From Prosapia bicincta (Eukaryota > Arthropoda > Insecta > Hemiptera > Cercopidae), in assembly GCA_036971475.1 (NCBI GenBank), contig JBAIZL010000008.1, positions 26,969,982-27,033,981 on the forward strand: DNA of 64,000 nucleotides. Direction: 5' to 3'. The notes under the pieces were generated by a model. It ran no database searches. It worked only from the letters and a program-made list of their open reading frames with translations, and had not been told where the DNA came from. This document shows, in pieces, positions 61,102 through 64,000 of the stretch (positions are counted from its first letter, which is position 1; each line of letters starts with the position of its first letter). Position numbers and translations under genes: made by a program.

Positions 61102-61398
61102 TTAAAAATGATATTTAAATACATAAACTCCATTTATCATAACCCTCTTTAAAAATCATTACCAATTACTATCACTGGCTTCTAATCCAGCAACTTAGGG
61201 ATTTTGTTTGAGTTGAATTTTTAAAAAATGCCAGATTATCGGGCATAAGCTCTTTGCTCACACCTGCAAATTAACAGTCTTTGTCTTTTGCTCTTGAATT
61301 TTGAACAACAAATTATTTAGATTATTTGTTTATTCCTTCTTTATAAATTTGTAAACAAATATTCTTTGGTGTACACAAAATTTTGGATTGTAGATTAA
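61101..61398. other. Intergenic/intronic, nothing firm
   Basis: CCAGATTATCGGGCATAAG at about 61,231 recalls a worn pogo-type end, but no partner was found. Confidence 0.3.
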
Positions 61399-63740
61399 TA
61401 GGGATGGGCCGATTCCGATTCTCGATTCCAGGAATCGTCGATTCTAGGTGGTATCGAGGAATCGTCGATACTCGATTCTTCATCATAAAAGTGTCGATTC
61501 CGATTCCTATTTTGTTAACTATTAAGATATGTGTGTGGAGTAATTTATTGGGAAAATAATTAATTACCAACTATATCTTATTTATGTATTGGTTGATTTG
61601 AATGAATTAAATGATTAAAGTAAACGAAAATATGATTATTTATGCAGCAACAGCAATCAAGATCGTAACCATTTCTGGTCGTTTGACATCGCTCGTCTCA
61701 CTCTCTCTCACTAGAGCGGGTTCGATACTCTCTCTCTCCCCCCCACGTGTCTTACTGCCACTGATTTATAGATGTCAGAACAAAACACAGAAAAGTACAG
61801 TAAAAACTCGATTAACCGTGGCCATGATGGTTGAGCGAATAGACGGATAACAGAAACACCGTATTATTCCTCTGAAACTTAACCTCAATAAATTATATTA
61901 TAGACAGATATCACTCTCACAGTAATGTAATATATTTCGGAGCGAAAAGAAAATAAACACGATTGTAATAGCAAATGAAACTATTTATTACATGATAAAC
62001 AGATCCGCACAGTAGCTATAAATGTAGCAAAATAATATACATTAATATAAACTTACAGGTGAAATAGTTCGTGCAGTTTAACAAACTAAGGCGCGTCACT
62101 GCACCTTAATACTTTAGCTGCCGGCCACAATAACGCGTTTTCATAGAAAATTGCCAAAATATTTCAAGCTCATTTTTAAATCATGTGTTCTTATACTTTG
62201 TTCCCCTATCATATCTAAGTATGAATATACGTTTCTCATCATAATATTTATAAAAATACGTGTCTGACCAACTGGCCCAACATAGTGTTTTCCTACCGTA
62301 AGTGAAACGTAAATGAACTCCTTAGTACCAATTTACCCGACATTGTTTTTGATTTAATTAAATTTTATTATCTGTGCAACACCGTTTTGATATTTTTTGT
62401 GTTTGCAAGATACAACAAAACCATAATTTCATGTCCCGGCTACCCAAATAATAAACTGACTGGTGATAAAAGTGTTTTTGCGCCTATCACTAAGACACGT
62501 AAACGTGTCACATGTGATTGATTTGTGAGTTTATAAATATTTTGAATATAGAACTAAAGTGTAATATATTCTCTCTCTGATAAGTACTGCTACAGGTCCA
62601 GTAAATACTATCCAAGATTCATATTAAGTAAAAGTTTTAACACCAAATAATTTACTTGTTAAGGAATTTACGTTATAATTTACTTCCTAGTAAGGATGAG
62701 TTTATCTAACTGTATCAATGTTTGTACTTAACTTTCACAAAGTCCGTTTTTAAGGATTATTTTACAACTAAATATTTAGTCAATATTTCCGACTTACTTT
62801 TAAGGTTTTGTGAAATTTTGAAAACAGTAGTGAAATTCATTACAATACGTTATAACAAATATGAGTGTCGGCCCGTAACTACGGACAAAAAGCTCTTAGA
62901 ATAACATCATGTTTTTAATCCCGTCGGCGTTTATCTATCAAACAAAAACCATCGTAAATACATCTATAAGTAGTGTGAAGCTTGTTGTTAAATACTGTGC
63001 CTTAATTTTTCCAAAAGTAGCAACACCAGCTGAGTAGTACTAATAAACATAAAGCGTTAAGAGGCCCGACGGTATTCGGTTCAGGGTACTGGCCGTCACG
63101 TCGATTCGATGACGGTTAACAGAAACTGACGGTGGAAAACCCCATAATATATCAAATATGAAAAAGCACTTAAACAACATTCATTTTACCCAAAATTATC
63201 AACAAAAAAGATCTATACTTGAAGAAACTTTATCCTCAGACACAGGACCTACAAGTGATAGTCGGTTAAAAAACAACTGGGATTGAGTAATAAATACAAA
63301 ATAGGCCTGAATCAGTTGCACTTGTTCCAGACACCTACAGAAAAAAAGGTCCCACCACATGTGGAGAAGGTATGCCCCACTAATCCAGAATGTTGAGGAA
63401 GAAGGTACCCCAGGGGAATTGACAGTAGAAGAAGAAGTAAACAATTATCTAGGGGAACCATTAGCCGGTCCAGATTGTGATGTTGGGAAGTATTTGGCAG
63501 TACAAAGTGCCAAATACCCTCATTTAAATGCAGTGGCAATAAAATACCTGTCTGCCCACTCGCGACAGTGTTTTCTGAAAAACCTTTCTCAACTTCAGGA
63601 GCTATATGTGACTAGCGATGAAACTAGCTTGACCCACAACGTGTTCAAATGCTTGTGTTTTTGAACAGAAATGTACATTACCTGCCAGACTTTTAAATAT
63701 TAAAAACTATCCTATTTTTATTAATTTTTTACTTTTTATG
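61399..63740 (+). mobile_element. Degenerate hAT-type transposon, right end not seen
   Basis: The left block TAGGGATGGGCCGATTCCGA with repeated CGATTC phrases (61,399-61,510) resembles the termini of several animal hAT elements. The right part carries a hAT transposase C-terminus (next entry). A pogo-type terminus lies inside at about 61,798 (TA-CAGTAAAAACTCGATTAACC), without a detectable partner, so the region may be nested. Linking left block and transposase is inference. Confidence 0.4.
63340..63696 (+). pseudogene. hAT transposase C-terminal dimerisation region, frameshifted
   Basis: One frame reads WRRYAPLIQ, VEEEVNNYLGEPLAGPDCD, KYPHLNAVAIKYLSA, matching the hAT pattern EVxxYLxxPxxxxxxxPLxWWxxxxxxYPxLxxLAxxYL. 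A shift near 63,560 continues TVFSEKPFSTSGAICD, stops, then LDPQRVQMLVFLNRN, corresponding to SVxSERxFSxAGxxxxxxRxxLxPxxVxxLxFLxxN. The usual tryptophans are missing. Dead copy; no N-terminal BED finger or catalytic residues visible upstream. Confidence 0.8.
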
Positions 63741-64000
63741 TTGTTTGTTTGTTTTTAATTTTTGTTTTGTTTGGGAGACAATGTAAATAGGCTTAGGAAT
63801 TTTTTCAAACATCATAAAATAAGTAAAGTTCACATTTTTAACTTTAAAATAAGTCATTACTTTAATCTGATATGTTTTTATGTTTAAAAAAATTCCTATT
63901 GATAAATCAAGGTTGAAGGTTTTGTGTAGCCTATTACATTAAAACAGAACTTTTAAAAGGTTTTGCCATATGACCGAGATGTTAACTAAATTAATTATTA
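63741..64000. other. AT-rich, nothing recognised
   Basis: Right edge of the window. Should lie within a DENND1-like intron if the upstream exons are further right. No hAT end seen here. Confidence 0.35.

Overview
This window looks like nuclear DNA of an arthropod, most likely an insect. It is very AT-rich, has split genes with GT/AG introns, and carries the repeat mix of an insect genome: pogo/Tigger, mariner-like, PIF/Harbinger and hAT DNA transposons, a Ty3/gypsy element primed by tRNA-Ser, and many Penelope-like retroelement (PLE) pieces attached to (TA)n runs. No bacterial operon, rRNA, tRNA or CRISPR array was seen.

Region 1 (1-15.4 kb) is a tandem satellite: seven full 1984/1985-bp monomers and a truncated eighth, nearly identical, with shared variants marking blocks of related copies. 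It ends abruptly in a decayed mariner-like transposase fragment (15.4-15.65 kb). Region 2 (15.9-26.9 kb) is repeat-rich: copies of one interspersed repeat, a long foldback inserted in it, a possible three-exon plus-strand transcript (19.6-22.0 kb), a degenerate PIF/Harbinger element with convergent MADF/BESS-type and transposase remnants (23.8-25.0 kb), and a dense group of PLE foldbacks bounded by (TA)n.

Region 3 (27-64 kb) is dominated by one host gene on the minus strand. Five coding exons read in one continuous frame: 58,361-58,393, 54,457-54,680, 50,397-50,559, 40,530-40,742 and the terminal exon 33,002-33,385. The first matches the region just after the DENN domain of DENND1 (connecdenn, a Rab35 exchange factor), and the rest form an endocytic tail with clathrin-box, DPL/DLF and C-terminal WxxF motifs. 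The DENN-domain exons should lie beyond the right edge. The introns (3.7-9.7 kb) are full of transposons: a Tigger copy (34.2-36.7 kb), another Tigger (42.2-43.5 kb), a 79-bp minisatellite (44.4-45.2 kb), a 3.3-kb segment between direct repeats with a CpG-rich promoter-like block (46.2-49.6 kb), a gypsy LTR-gag broken by a PLE (51.6-53.2 kb), a small pogo-type MITE (57.3-57.8 kb), a head-to-head PLE pair with GIY-YIG domains (59.1-61.1 kb), and a hAT remnant at the right edge. An older Tigger (29.8-32.1 kb) lies downstream of the gene.

The most interesting observations are: (a) the 34.2-36.7 kb Tigger inserted at a TA directly after a splice-acceptor AG, which cut a plausible 51-nt in-frame exon off its acceptor; (b) a set of PLE foldbacks that share the same outer ends but fold at different internal points; (c) a hairpin with hammerhead-ribozyme layout in several unrelated PLE families, in two of which the core C3-G8 pair appears replaced by U3-A8; and (d) an open gag-PLE chimeric reading frame.
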